Positions 9,108 to 18,238 of a stretch of DNA of 64,000 bases are shown here, piece after piece. Each line of letters opens with the position of its first letter. Within the stretch, counting starts at the first letter, position 1. The DNA lies in the NCBI GenBank assembly GCA_947627345.1, contig CANQVS010000003.1, forward strand, positions 1 through 64,000, written 5' to 3'. The position numbers and the translations under genes were made by a program. Below the pieces are notes generated by a model. It was given only the letters and a program-made list of their open reading frames with translations. It had not been told where the DNA came from and searched no databases. This stretch comes from an uncultured Clostridia bacterium. GTDB lineage: Bacteria; Bacillota; Clostridia; Oscillospirales; Acutalibacteraceae.

Positions 9108-10526
9108 ATGAAAAAAACTAAGAACGATATAATAGTATCCTTAAAGGATATTTTTGTAGAGTTTGACGGTGAAGTAATACTAAATCACATTAACCTTGAT
9201 ATAAAGGATAAGGAATTTTTGACCATACTTGGTCCCAGCGGTTGCGGAAAAACCACAACACTCCGTATTATAGGCGGATTTTTACAACCAAAACAGGGAG
9301 ATATTATGTTTGACGGAGAAAATATAAACAGTCTTCCTCCTCATAAACGTAATGTAAATACCGTTTTCCAGAAATACTCTCTCTTTCCGCACCTGAATGT
9401 TTTTGAAAATATTGCTTTCGGTATGCGAATTAAAAAAATGCCGAAAGATGAAATAAAAAAACGCGTTAAGGAAATGCTTTCGATAGTTGACCTCAAAGGC
9501 TACGAAAAACGAAGTGTAGCTAAGCTTTCGGGAGGTCAGCAACAGAGAGTTGCGATTGCGAGAGCGCTTGTATGCGACCCTAAAGTCCTGCTTTTAGATG
9601 AACCTTTAGGAGCGCTTGACCTTAAACTTAGAAAAAATATGCAGTGGGAACTTAAACAGATCCAACAAAAAACAAACACTACTTTTGTATATGTTACACA
9701 TGACCAAGAGGAAGCTCTCACTATGTCCGATACAATAGTTGTAATGAACAACGGCGTTATTGAGCAGATAGGAACTCCCACCGATGTTTACAATGAGCCT
9801 GTTAACGCGTTTGTTGCGGATTTTATAGGCGACGCTAACATTTTAAACGGAATTATGATAGACGACTGCCGTGTTAAAATTTTTGGAGAGGAGCTGGAGT
9901 GCGTAGACAAGGGCTTCGGCCAGAACACACCTGTCGATATAGTTATAAGACCCGAAGATATTGAAATTGTAAAACCCGAACAGGCAAAGCTTGTAGGAGA
10001 GGTTACAGAGGTCGTATTTAAAGGCGTTCACTATGAGATGACCGTTATGTGTAAGGGATGCGAATGGATAGTCCACTCGACCGAATGCGCTCCCGTAGGC
10101 TCTATAGTCGGAATGAAAATTATTCCGTTTAATATTCAAATTATGAACAAAATGTTCATTGCGGAGAAAAACACTTTTTACGCTGAAGTTATTTCCTCAA
10201 ACAAGGAGGAAAACCGCATAACGGTAAGCGTTGAGGACTGCGAATTTGATATAGAAAATCAATATTTTGAACAGGGAACAAAAATCGCTGTCACATTGCC
10301 TCCGAGCGCGCTCTCAATCGCGGGCGACGGAGTTGGTCATATTAATGACGTTTACATTGAATCAGTCATTTTTAAGGGCGAACACAACGAAATTATACTC
10401 GAATCAGATAAACAAAAATGGCTTATGGAAAGCGATGTTGACGAACAGGTAGCGACCTATGTTCCGCTGAAATTTGATTTTACAAAAGCCGAATTTAAAG
10501 TCGTGGAGGGTGAAGATGAAACTTAA
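9108..10526 (+). CDS. potA: Spermidine/putrescine ABC transporter ATP-binding protein
   Basis: Walker A GPSGCGKTT, signature LSGGQQQRVAIARAL, Walker B VLLLDEPLGALD; followed by potB, potC and potD. Confidence 0.9.
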   Translation: MKKTKNDIIVSLKDIFVEFDGEVILNHINLDIKDKEFLTILGPSGCGKTTTLRIIGGFLQPKQGDIMFDGENINSLPPHKRNVNTVFQKYSLFPHLNVFENIAFGMRIKKMPKDEIKKRVKEMLSIVDLKGYEKRSVAKLSGGQQQRVAIARALVCDPKVLLLDEPLGALDLKLRKNMQWELKQIQQKTNTTFVYVTHDQEEALTMSDTIVVMNNGVIEQIGTPTDVYNEPVNAFVADFIGDANILNGIMIDDCRVKIFGEELECVDKGFGQNTPVDIVIRPEDIEIVKPEQAKLVGEVTEVVFKGVHYEMTVMCKGCEWIVHSTECAPVGSIVGMKIIPFNIQIMNKMFIAEKNTFYAEVISSNKEENRITVSVEDCEFDIENQYFEQGTKIAVTLPPSALSIAGDGVGHINDVYIESVIFKGEHNEIILESDKQKWLMESDVDEQVATYVPLKFDFTKAEFKVVEGEDET

Positions 10527-11310
10527 ACGCCCTTCTATCCCATATATATTTTGGATGGTAATTTTCACGCTGATTCCGATTGTACTGATACTTTACTCCT
10601 CTTTTACCGACAGAAACGGTAATTTCAGCTTTGAATCTTTCTCAAAAGCTTTCGGATATTATGATGTGTTTTTGAGGAGCCTTTGGATAGCGTTTATATC
10701 AACCTTAATCTGCCTTATACTCGCCTATCCGTTAGGCTATATAATGAGCCGTCAGAAAGCGAGCGTACAAAATACGCTCACAATGGTAATTATGATACCG
10801 ATGTGGATGAATTTTCTTTTAAGAATTTACGCTTGGGTAACTCTGCTTCAAAATGACGGACCGATTGATATAATGCTCTCGTTTTTGGGGATTCACACCA
10901 CACTTATCGGAAATCAAGGCGCGGTAATTTTAGGAATGGTATATGAATATCTGCCGTTTATGGTTCTGCCGTTGTATACGGTTATGGCTAAAATCGACAA
11001 AGGCCTTATAGAGGCGGCGGACGATTTAGGCTCAAATAAATATATCATTTTTAAAAAGATTATATTTCCGCTTAGTGTCCCGGGAATAATCTCGGGAATT
11101 ACTATGGTTTTTGTCCCCTCGGCAAGCACATTTTTAGTTGCCCAGTACCTTGGCGGAGTGGACGATATTATGATAGGCGACGTAATCGACAGAATATTCT
11201 GGAGCGACCAGAACACAGGCTCCGCAATTGCTCTTATATTGATGGTTGCAATTTTTGTATTCCTGATTATACTTAACTTCTTCGGCGACGAGGAGGCGGT
11301 TGCAACGTGA
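10516..11310 (+). CDS. potB: Spermidine/putrescine ABC transporter permease
   Basis: Multi-TM permease; start at ATG 10516 overlaps the potA stop. Confidence 0.88.
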   Translation: MKLKRPSIPYIFWMVIFTLIPIVLILYSSFTDRNGNFSFESFSKAFGYYDVFLRSLWIAFISTLICLILAYPLGYIMSRQKASVQNTLTMVIMIPMWMNFLLRIYAWVTLLQNDGPIDIMLSFLGIHTTLIGNQGAVILGMVYEYLPFMVLPLYTVMAKIDKGLIEAADDLGSNKYIIFKKIIFPLSVPGIISGITMVFVPSASTFLVAQYLGGVDDIMIGDVIDRIFWSDQNTGSAIALILMVAIFVFLIILNFFGDEEAVAT

Positions 11311-12104
11311 AAAAGCTTTCAAAAATTTACACCGCTCTGATTATATTTTTTATGTATATGCCTATTATTGTTCTGATACTTTTCAGCTTTAACGACGGCA
11401 AAACTATGGTTTGGAAGGGCTTTACGCTAAATTGGTACACGGATCTTTTCAAAGACAGTCAGATTATAAACTCGCTTTGGAACACGCTTATTATAGCATT
11501 TTTGGCGTCGCTTTTCGCAACCGCTCTGGGAACTATGGCGGCGATTGGCATAAACAACTTTAAAGGCAGAAAACGAATTTTGCTCCAAAACGCAAGCAAT
11601 ATTGAAATTTTAAGTCCCGATATTGTAACGGGAGTTTCGCTTATGCTTATGTTTACATTAGCCGGTGTTGCATTCAACTTTAAAATGGGATTTTTAACCG
11701 TACTTTTGGCGCATATTACATTCTGCACGCCGTATGTGGTTTTAAACGTCCTTCCGAGAATAAGACATATGGACTACTCGGTTTACGAGGCGGCTCTCGA
11801 TTTAGGCTGCAATCAATGGCAGGCGTTCAGAAAAGTTGTTATACACGAGCTTATGCCCGGTATGTTCTCGGGATTTTTAATGAGCTTTACGTTCTCAATG
11901 GATGACTTTGTAATAACTTATTTTACGAGAGGCGCAAGCTTTCAGACGCTTTCAATTCAGATTTACACAATGACACATCAGAGGATTTCGCCTAAAATAA
12001 ACGCGCTTTCCGCTTTGATGTTTGTTGTTGTTTTCGTTTTAATGGTAATAATAAATATTAAAGACAGAAAGCTCGAAAAACAGAAAGTACAGAAAGCATT
12101 ATAA
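11307..12104 (+). CDS. potC: Spermidine/putrescine ABC transporter permease
   Basis: Permease with EAALDLGCNQWQAFRKVVIHELMPG (EAA loop); overlaps potB. Confidence 0.88.
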   Translation: MKKLSKIYTALIIFFMYMPIIVLILFSFNDGKTMVWKGFTLNWYTDLFKDSQIINSLWNTLIIAFLASLFATALGTMAAIGINNFKGRKRILLQNASNIEILSPDIVTGVSLMLMFTLAGVAFNFKMGFLTVLLAHITFCTPYVVLNVLPRIRHMDYSVYEAALDLGCNQWQAFRKVVIHELMPGMFSGFLMSFTFSMDDFVITYFTRGASFQTLSIQIYTMTHQRISPKINALSALMFVVVFVLMVIINIKDRKLEKQKVQKAL

Positions 12105-12115
12105 AGGAGAAAATA

Positions 12116-13183
12116 ATGAAAAAATTTTTAAGCACTTTTATTGCTCTTGCAATACTTGTTTCCTGCACGGTTGTAATGTCCTCCTGTACAGGCGGTTACG
12201 ATGGCGAAATTAACGTCTATAACTGGGGCGATTACATTTCCGACGGAAGCGATGATTACCTCGACACTATTAAAACATTTGAGGACGAATATAATATTAA
12301 AGTCAACTACACAACCTACGAAACCAACGAGGAGCTTTACAATATTTTAAGCTCAAGTAATTCAAGCTATGACGTAATTATCCCCTCGGATTATATGGTA
12401 GAAAAATTAATTGAAGAAGGATTACTCCAAAAACTTGACTATTCCAAAATTCCTAACTCAAAAGATTTAATGGACAATTTTAAAAAGCCGACATACGACC
12501 CGAACGGAGAATACTCTGTAGCATATTCGTGGAATGTTACGGGACTTGTTTACAACAAAACTATGGTAAAAAATAAAAAGCCCGACAGCTGGGAGTATCT
12601 TTGGGATAAAGACTTAAAGGGTTCAATTTTACAGTTCAACAACAACCGCGACGCTTACGCGATAGCAATGCAGCTTTGCGGTATTACGCCCGATAAATTC
12701 AGTAAAAAAGATGTTGACAAGGCTACCGTTAAGCTTAAAGAGCAAAAACCGTTGCTTAAAAAATATGTTATGGACCAGGTATTTCTGGAAATGGAAAAGA
12801 ACCAGTCAGCTATTGCTCCATACTACGCAGGCGATATTTACACAATGATGTTAAACAATGAAAACCTCGTGGGCGTACTTCCGAAAGAGGGTTCAAACCT
12901 CTTTGTTGACGCTATGTGTATTCCTAAAAATGCCTCGAACGTAAATGGGGCGCACAAATTTATAAACTTTATGACAAGAGCTGACATCTCGGCAGCAAAT
13001 TCCTCATATATCACCTACGCAAGCCCCGTAAAAAGCGCCAAAAAGCTTTTGGATAAGGATTTAAGAGAAAGCGAACTCGTATATCCACCTGATGATTATC
13101 TAAAGAAATGCTACACTTTCCATAATGTAGACGATGAGACCTACTCCTATATGCAGGAACAATTTGTAAAATTAATGTCATAA
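12116..13183 (+). CDS. potD: Spermidine/putrescine-binding lipoprotein
   Basis: Lipoprotein signal LVSCTVVMSSC; INVYNWGDYISDG typical of PotD. Confidence 0.9.
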   Translation: MKKFLSTFIALAILVSCTVVMSSCTGGYDGEINVYNWGDYISDGSDDYLDTIKTFEDEYNIKVNYTTYETNEELYNILSSSNSSYDVIIPSDYMVEKLIEEGLLQKLDYSKIPNSKDLMDNFKKPTYDPNGEYSVAYSWNVTGLVYNKTMVKNKKPDSWEYLWDKDLKGSILQFNNNRDAYAIAMQLCGITPDKFSKKDVDKATVKLKEQKPLLKKYVMDQVFLEMEKNQSAIAPYYAGDIYTMMLNNENLVGVLPKEGSNLFVDAMCIPKNASNVNGAHKFINFMTRADISAANSSYITYASPVKSAKKLLDKDLRESELVYPPDDYLKKCYTFHNVDDETYSYMQEQFVKLMS

Positions 13184-13192
13184 AAAAATCGG

Positions 13193-13230
13193 TCGGGAAT
13201 GACAGTTATTAAACTAATCGTCATTCCCGA
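13193..13230 (+). terminator. Terminator after potD
   Basis: TCGGGAATGAC ... GTCATTCCCGA inverted repeat. Confidence 0.7.
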
Positions 13231-13282
13231 TATATAAATTTTTATTACTTAAATCCTTAATATACAAAGTAATCGGAGACAA

Positions 13283-13316
13283 AAAAGCGTACGCACAATG
13301 TGCGTACGCTTTTCAT
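13283..13316 (-). terminator. Palindromic terminator at the end of the tRNA cluster
   Basis: AAAAAGCGTACGCAC aat GTGCGTACGCTTTT. Confidence 0.65.
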
Positions 13317-13318
13317 TT

Positions 13319-13393
13319 TGGAGGCGTCACCCAGATTTGAACTGGGGAATCAGGGTTTTGCAGACCCGTGCCTTACCACTTGGCTATGACGCC
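13319..13393 (-). tRNA. tRNA-Cys(GCA)
   Basis: Minus-strand cloverleaf GGCGTCATAGCCAAGTGG...CTGCAAA...TGACGCCTCCA; CCA encoded. Confidence 0.93.
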
Positions 13394-13474
13394 GTATATT
13401 TTAATCATATAACATATTATATGAAAAATCACTCAAAATGTGAACTTTCCGCAGCTCAATCTCAAGTGATTAAT

Positions 13475-13550
13475 TGGAGCGGATGACGAGGCTCGAACTC
13501 GCTACCTCCACCTTGGCAAGGTGGCGCTCTACCAGATGAGCTACATCCGC
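13475..13550 (-). tRNA. tRNA-Gly(GCC)
   Basis: GCGGATGTAGCTCATCTGG...TTGCCAA...TCATCCGCTCCA. Confidence 0.93.
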
Positions 13551-13553
13551 ATA

Positions 13554-13629
13554 TGGTGCCTCCGGACGGAATCGAACCATCGACACGGGGATTTTCAGTC
13601 CCCTGCTCTACCGACTGAGCTACAGAGGC
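13554..13629 (-). tRNA. tRNA-Phe(GAA)
   Basis: GCCTCTGTAGCTCAGTCGG...CTGAAAA...GGAGGCACCA. Confidence 0.93.
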
Positions 13630-13635
13630 ACATTA

Positions 13636-13712
13636 TGGCGACCCGGATCGGGTTCGAACCGACGACCTCCAGCGTGACAGGCTGGCGTTCTAACCAACTG
13701 AACTACCGGGCC
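13636..13712 (-). tRNA. tRNA-Asp(GTC)
   Basis: GGCCCGGTAGTTCAGTTGG...CTGTCAC...CGGGTCGCCA. Confidence 0.93.
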
Positions 13713-13758
13713 ATATAATAAAGTCGATATGCGTGCATATGACATTATATTTAAAATA

Positions 13759-13834
13759 TGGTGGGAACTACAGGGCTCGAACCTGTGACCCTCTGCTTGT
13801 AAGGCAGATGCTCTCCCAGCTGAGCTAAGCTCCC
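13759..13834 (-). tRNA. tRNA-Val(TAC)
   Basis: GGGAGCTTAGCTCAGCTGG...CTTACAA...AGTTCCCACCA. Confidence 0.93.
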
Positions 13835-13906
13835 ACAGCGTCGCTTTTATCAGCGACTTGATTATCATACAACAAAAACCTTTTAATGTCAATACTTTTT
13901 TGGAAA

Positions 13907-14788
13907 TTATTTTTTGTTTTTGATAATTTCGTCTATATCCTGCTTTGAAAAAATATAGGTTTTGTTACAGAATTGGCAGTTGACCTCCGCTTTACCGTCT
14001 TTTGACAGGCACTCTCTAAGCTCATCGTTTGGAAGTCCTGAAAAATAACTCTCAATTTTCTCTCTTGAACAACCGCATACGTAATTTACAGGCTTTTCGT
14101 CTAAAACCTCAACCTCAAATCCCGCAAGCGCTGTTTTGCATATATCTAATATACTCATTCCCTTTGCAAACATTGTCGTTACGGGTTCGAGCTGTGAAAT
14201 ATTTTTTTCAAGCTTATCTATAGTGCTGTCGTCAGCTCCGGGAAGCAGTTGAATTAAAAGTCCTCCCGCAAGCAAGACCTTTCCGTCCTCTTTATCTATC
14301 AGAACACCGAGCGCACACACCGTAGGAATTTGCTCCGAGGTTGCAAAATAGCTTGTAATATCTTCAGCAATCTCACCGCTTACAAGCGGAACGCGTCCTA
14401 TATAGGGATCCCTGCTGCCGTAGTCGCGGATAACTCCCAAAGTTCCGTATTTTCCCACTCCTGCGGAAACATTAATCTTTCCGTTTTGGTAATATTCGGT
14501 AGGGCAATCGGGATTTCCGACATAACCTTTTACATTTCCGCGAGAATCTGCCACGACCACAACGGTTCTTAAAGGTCCGTTACCGTTTACCTGGAGCGTT
14601 AGCTTAGCCCTGTCCTGCTTTAGACCTATACCCATAAGCGAACCCGCGCACAAAAGCCTTCCAAGCGCCGCGGTAGCTGCAGGAGTAGTTTTATGTAACC
14701 TTTGAGCAGTAAAAACAATATCCGAGGCGTCTACAGCAGCCGCCATAACCGCTCCGTCGCTTGTTATACATCTTATAATTTTATCCAT
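13907..14788 (-). CDS. hslO: Hsp33 redox-regulated chaperone
   Basis: Hsp33 fold motifs and C-terminal zinc cysteines CGCS and CQFC. Confidence 0.93.
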   Translation of the reverse strand: MDKIIRCITSDGAVMAAAVDASDIVFTAQRLHKTTPAATAALGRLLCAGSLMGIGLKQDRAKLTLQVNGNGPLRTVVVVADSRGNVKGYVGNPDCPTEYYQNGKINVSAGVGKYGTLGVIRDYGSRDPYIGRVPLVSGEIAEDITSYFATSEQIPTVCALGVLIDKEDGKVLLAGGLLIQLLPGADDSTIDKLEKNISQLEPVTTMFAKGMSILDICKTALAGFEVEVLDEKPVNYVCGCSREKIESYFSGLPNDELRECLSKDGKAEVNCQFCNKTYIFSKQDIDEIIKNKK

Positions 14789-14799
14789 AATCTTCAACC

Positions 14800-15540
14800 C
14801 TAAATTTTTCTCGCAACATAAATTACGCGCTGTTCATCGTCTTTCGGAGGCTCAAAGCTCATATCCCCAAAACGACTGACAACCTCAAATCCCGATTTTT
14901 TAAGCATTTTTGAAATATCTTCATCGCTGTAAGCTCTTTCACAAAAATGCTCCTCGCTTCTTAAATACATCTCCCCGTTCGGAATAAAGAGGTTTATATC
15001 TATTTCAATAATATTATTTTCCTTTAAGGAATTTTCCCAAACGCAGTAAACCTCGTCCATATCATATACAAAAGTATTATCGGCTAAAATTTTTCTATGC
15101 TTATAAACGGTATTAACATCAAACAAAAAGTATCCGTCGGGATTCATAAACAAAGAAACCCTGTCAAATGTCTTTTGAACATCATCGGGATTAATTATAT
15201 GATTAATGCTGTCCAGAGTACATATACAGGTATCTATTCCTCCGTATAAATCAAGCTCCTGCATTTTTTGGTGCAGAAATAAAACAGAAAGCCCCTCTTT
15301 TTCGCAATTTTCAAAAGCTCGTGTGAGCATATTCCCGGACGCGTCAACACCGTAAATATCCACACCTCTTTTTTTAAGCTCCAGAGTAAGCTTTCCCGTA
15401 CCGCACGCTAAATCGAGAGTAATGCCCATATCGTGCCCGAGTTTTTTAAATACGCTTAAAATATATTCTGCACGCTTTTTGTAATCTACATTTAAGGTGA
15501 GAGCGTCATAATAATCGGCAAACACGCCGTAAGAATCCAT
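14800..15540 (-). CDS. Class I SAM-dependent methyltransferase
   Basis: LDLACGTGKLTLELKKRGVDIYGVDASGNML motif I region. Confidence 0.88.
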   Translation of the reverse strand: MDSYGVFADYYDALTLNVDYKKRAEYILSVFKKLGHDMGITLDLACGTGKLTLELKKRGVDIYGVDASGNMLTRAFENCEKEGLSVLFLHQKMQELDLYGGIDTCICTLDSINHIINPDDVQKTFDRVSLFMNPDGYFLFDVNTVYKHRKILADNTFVYDMDEVYCVWENSLKENNIIEIDINLFIPNGEMYLRSEEHFCERAYSDEDISKMLKKSGFEVVSRFGDMSFEPPKDDEQRVIYVARKI

Positions 15541-15848
15541 TATTTCTCTACCTTAATTCCCATATTTCTAAACGCGAGCATATAACCGTCCGTATCCTCA
15601 TTTAAGGAACGTTTTACTCGGCTGATTGTCGCTGTGGACGCGCCGGTCTGCTTTACAATTTCATTGTAAACTGTCTTTTCATGGAGAAGTTTTGCAACAA
15701 CTATTCTCTGTGACATCGCGTTAAGCTCGGGCTGTGTGCATAAATCCTCAAAAAATCTATAGCAGTCTTCCTTAGTTTTTAGGGTAAGAATTGCCTCAAA
15801 AAGAAAATCAGTCTGTTCATTTTTCAATTTTGAATTCACATAATCCAC
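15540..15848 (-). CDS. YerC/YecD family TrpR-like DNA-binding protein
   Basis: FFEDLCTQPELNAMSQRIVVAKLL...TGASTATISRVKRSL. Confidence 0.88.
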   Translation of the reverse strand: MDYVNSKLKNEQTDFLFEAILTLKTKEDCYRFFEDLCTQPELNAMSQRIVVAKLLHEKTVYNEIVKQTGASTATISRVKRSLNEDTDGYMLAFRNMGIKVEK

Positions 15849-15915
15849 TCCTTAATTTACTGTCGCACATTAAATTACTAAATTATTTTAACATAATAAA
15901 GTGGATTTGTAAACA

Positions 15916-16698
15916 TCAAATTTTACCCTTTATCTGATTGAGCGCCGATTTTTCAATTCGGCTCACCTGTGCTTGTGAAATTCCTATCTCGCTTGCAACC
16001 TCCATTTGTGTTTTTCCTTTAAAAAACCTGAGGCCTATTATCTTTTTTTCTCTTTCATTCAGATTTTTAATCGCGTCCTTCATTGAAATTTCATCGAGCC
16101 AATCCTTATCATCGCTTATGTCGCCTATCTGGTCCATAACATATACCGTATCGTTTCCATCGGAAAACAACGGCTCATATAAAGATACAGGCTCAACTAT
16201 CGCCTCTAACGCCAGCACAACCGTTCCCTTGGGAAGTTCAAGTTCTTTCGCTATTTCCTCGATAGTGGGCTCACGGTTTTTTTCATTTGTTAATTTTTCT
16301 TTAACCTGCATCGCGTGGTAGGCTATGTCGCGCATAGAACGCGATACCCTTACAGAGTTATTATCACGGAGATAACGTCTAACCTCACCTATAATCATAG
16401 GTACTCCGTATGTTGAAAATCTTACGTCCATATCGGGGTCAAAATGGTCAATCGCCTTTATAAGACCGATAACGCCGACCTGAAACAAATCGTCGGGATT
16501 TTCTCCTCGGCCCGAAAAGCGTTGGATTACCGAAAGTACAAGCCTTAAATTCCCTTTTATCATTTTATCTCTTGCAATTTTACGCTCCTGTTCGGAACCG
16601 TTTCTGATAATATTTAATAATTCACGTTTCTCCTTTTCTGAAATAACCTTTAACTCCGAGGTATTTACCCCGCAAATTTCAACCTTATTATACTGCAA
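15916..16698 (-). CDS. sigG: Sporulation sigma factor SigG
   Basis: Sigma-70 regions 2, 3 and 4; NKVEICGVNTSELKVISEKEKRELL N-terminus typical of SigG. Confidence 0.9.
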   Translation of the reverse strand: MQYNKVEICGVNTSELKVISEKEKRELLNIIRNGSEQERKIARDKMIKGNLRLVLSVIQRFSGRGENPDDLFQVGVIGLIKAIDHFDPDMDVRFSTYGVPMIIGEVRRYLRDNNSVRVSRSMRDIAYHAMQVKEKLTNEKNREPTIEEIAKELELPKGTVVLALEAIVEPVSLYEPLFSDGNDTVYVMDQIGDISDDKDWLDEISMKDAIKNLNEREKKIIGLRFFKGKTQMEVASEIGISQAQVSRIEKSALNQIKGKI

Positions 16699-16789
16699 AA
16701 TAACAGCTCCCTAAAAATACTTATCTAAATAAAGTATTGCCAAAGGAGCTGTTATAATTCAGTTTTACGTATTCAATTGATTAATTGTT

Positions 16790-18055
16790 TTATTCGCTTA
16801 GTTCCTCCAATGAGTTATCGGAAAGCTCTATGCTTTGAACGTCTTTAAGCCTGCGCCTAATTTGGCGCGTTCTTACTCCGACAAGCTTATCAAGTTCAGA
16901 ATTCGCCTGATTAATTCTCTGCTGAGTGGCAACTAAAACATCGTTAAATTTGTCAAATTCTGTCTTAACCTGACCTAAAATATTCCAAACCTCCGCGCTT
17001 CTTTGCTGAACGGCTAATGTTTTAAAGCCCATTTGAAGTGAATTTAAAAGCGCCGCCATTGTACTCGGTCCCGCCACGTTAACCTTGTATTGGCGCTGTA
17101 AAACCTCGACAAGTCCTCTGTTTACAACCTCGCTGTAAAGTCCCTCAAACGGCAAAAACATAATTGCAAACTCGGTTGTATTCGGCGGGTCTATGTATTT
17201 GTCGCGGATATCCTTTGCCTCATTTTTAATTGTGGTAATAAGCGCTTTTACGGCAAGTTCGATTTTCTCCTTATCACCCTCCTCAATCGCGTCGCGAAGA
17301 TGAGAGTAGGTATCCCCCGGAAATTTTGAATCAATCGGAAGATAAATAAAACCGTTATCGTCCGCAGGGAGCTTTACCGCGAATTCGACAACATTTTTTG
17401 AGCCTTTTTTCGTCGCTACGTTTTCATCGTACTGGTCGGGTGAGAGAATCTCCGAAAGAATAGCTCCAAGCTGAATTTCTCCGACTATTCCCCTCGTCTT
17501 AACGTTTGTGAGAACCTTTTTTAAATCTCCAACTCCGACAGCCAGACTCTGCATTTCCCCAAGTCCCTTATAAACCTGCTCCAAACGCTGATTAACAAGC
17601 TCAAAGCTCTTATTCATCTTCTCTTCAAGGGTATTCTGAAGCTTTTCGTCAACGGTTTTACGCATTTCTTCAAGCTTTTTGTTATTGTCCTCCTGAATAT
17701 ATGTAAGCTTTGTCTCAACGGATTTTCTTATTAAATCAAGCTTTTGCTCATTTTCAAGGGAAAATGTTTTCAGTCTGCTCTCCAAATTATCAAACTTTTC
17801 CTGTTGCGTACGGGAAAACTGTTTTTGGTTTTCCGAAATCATATCCCCCATACTCTTCACCGACTGCTGAGTGGATACTGTAAGCTCCTGGCGGAGCATA
17901 CTTGATTGGCGCTGCTGCTCTTCGGAAAGACTTGATATGATTTTTGAGGAATCATTTCCGTTTTTATTTCTCATACCTAAAACGACTGCCACAATTGATA
18001 AAACCGCGGTCAAAACGGAAAATACAATAATAATAACTAAAAGAATATCTGTCAT
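16790..18055 (-). CDS. rmuC: DNA recombination protein RmuC
   Basis: N-terminal TM, long coiled coil, RmuC domain (IYLPIDSKFPGDTYSHL, AIMFLPFEGLYSEVV). Confidence 0.92.
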   Translation of the reverse strand: MTDILLVIIIVFSVLTAVLSIVAVVLGMRNKNGNDSSKIISSLSEEQQRQSSMLRQELTVSTQQSVKSMGDMISENQKQFSRTQQEKFDNLESRLKTFSLENEQKLDLIRKSVETKLTYIQEDNNKKLEEMRKTVDEKLQNTLEEKMNKSFELVNQRLEQVYKGLGEMQSLAVGVGDLKKVLTNVKTRGIVGEIQLGAILSEILSPDQYDENVATKKGSKNVVEFAVKLPADDNGFIYLPIDSKFPGDTYSHLRDAIEEGDKEKIELAVKALITTIKNEAKDIRDKYIDPPNTTEFAIMFLPFEGLYSEVVNRGLVEVLQRQYKVNVAGPSTMAALLNSLQMGFKTLAVQQRSAEVWNILGQVKTEFDKFNDVLVATQQRINQANSELDKLVGVRTRQIRRRLKDVQSIELSDNSLEELSE

Positions 18056-18238
18056 ACTTCCACCTCCGATTTATGGTTTAATTTTATCATTTTATATTCT
18101 TAAAATCAACTTTAGTATCTCAAACGTCAGGATAAAATTATACATATTTTTTACATTATTTTGTATAAAATGTGTATTTATTTTTATATATACATTTGAT
18201 ATAATGGTAATAATTGAAGTTTTGAAAGGATGAATTTT

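Noticed and set aside
13298-13892. ORFs 13298..13486, 13521..13718 and 13620..13892
   Set aside because: They translate through the tRNA genes (RHPDLNWG and TESNHRHGDFQSPALPTEL are classic spurious tRNA translations).
15540-15848. YerC-like gene as a tryptophan repressor of a local operon
   Set aside because: No trp genes or operator sequence nearby; generic YerC/YecD family annotation only.
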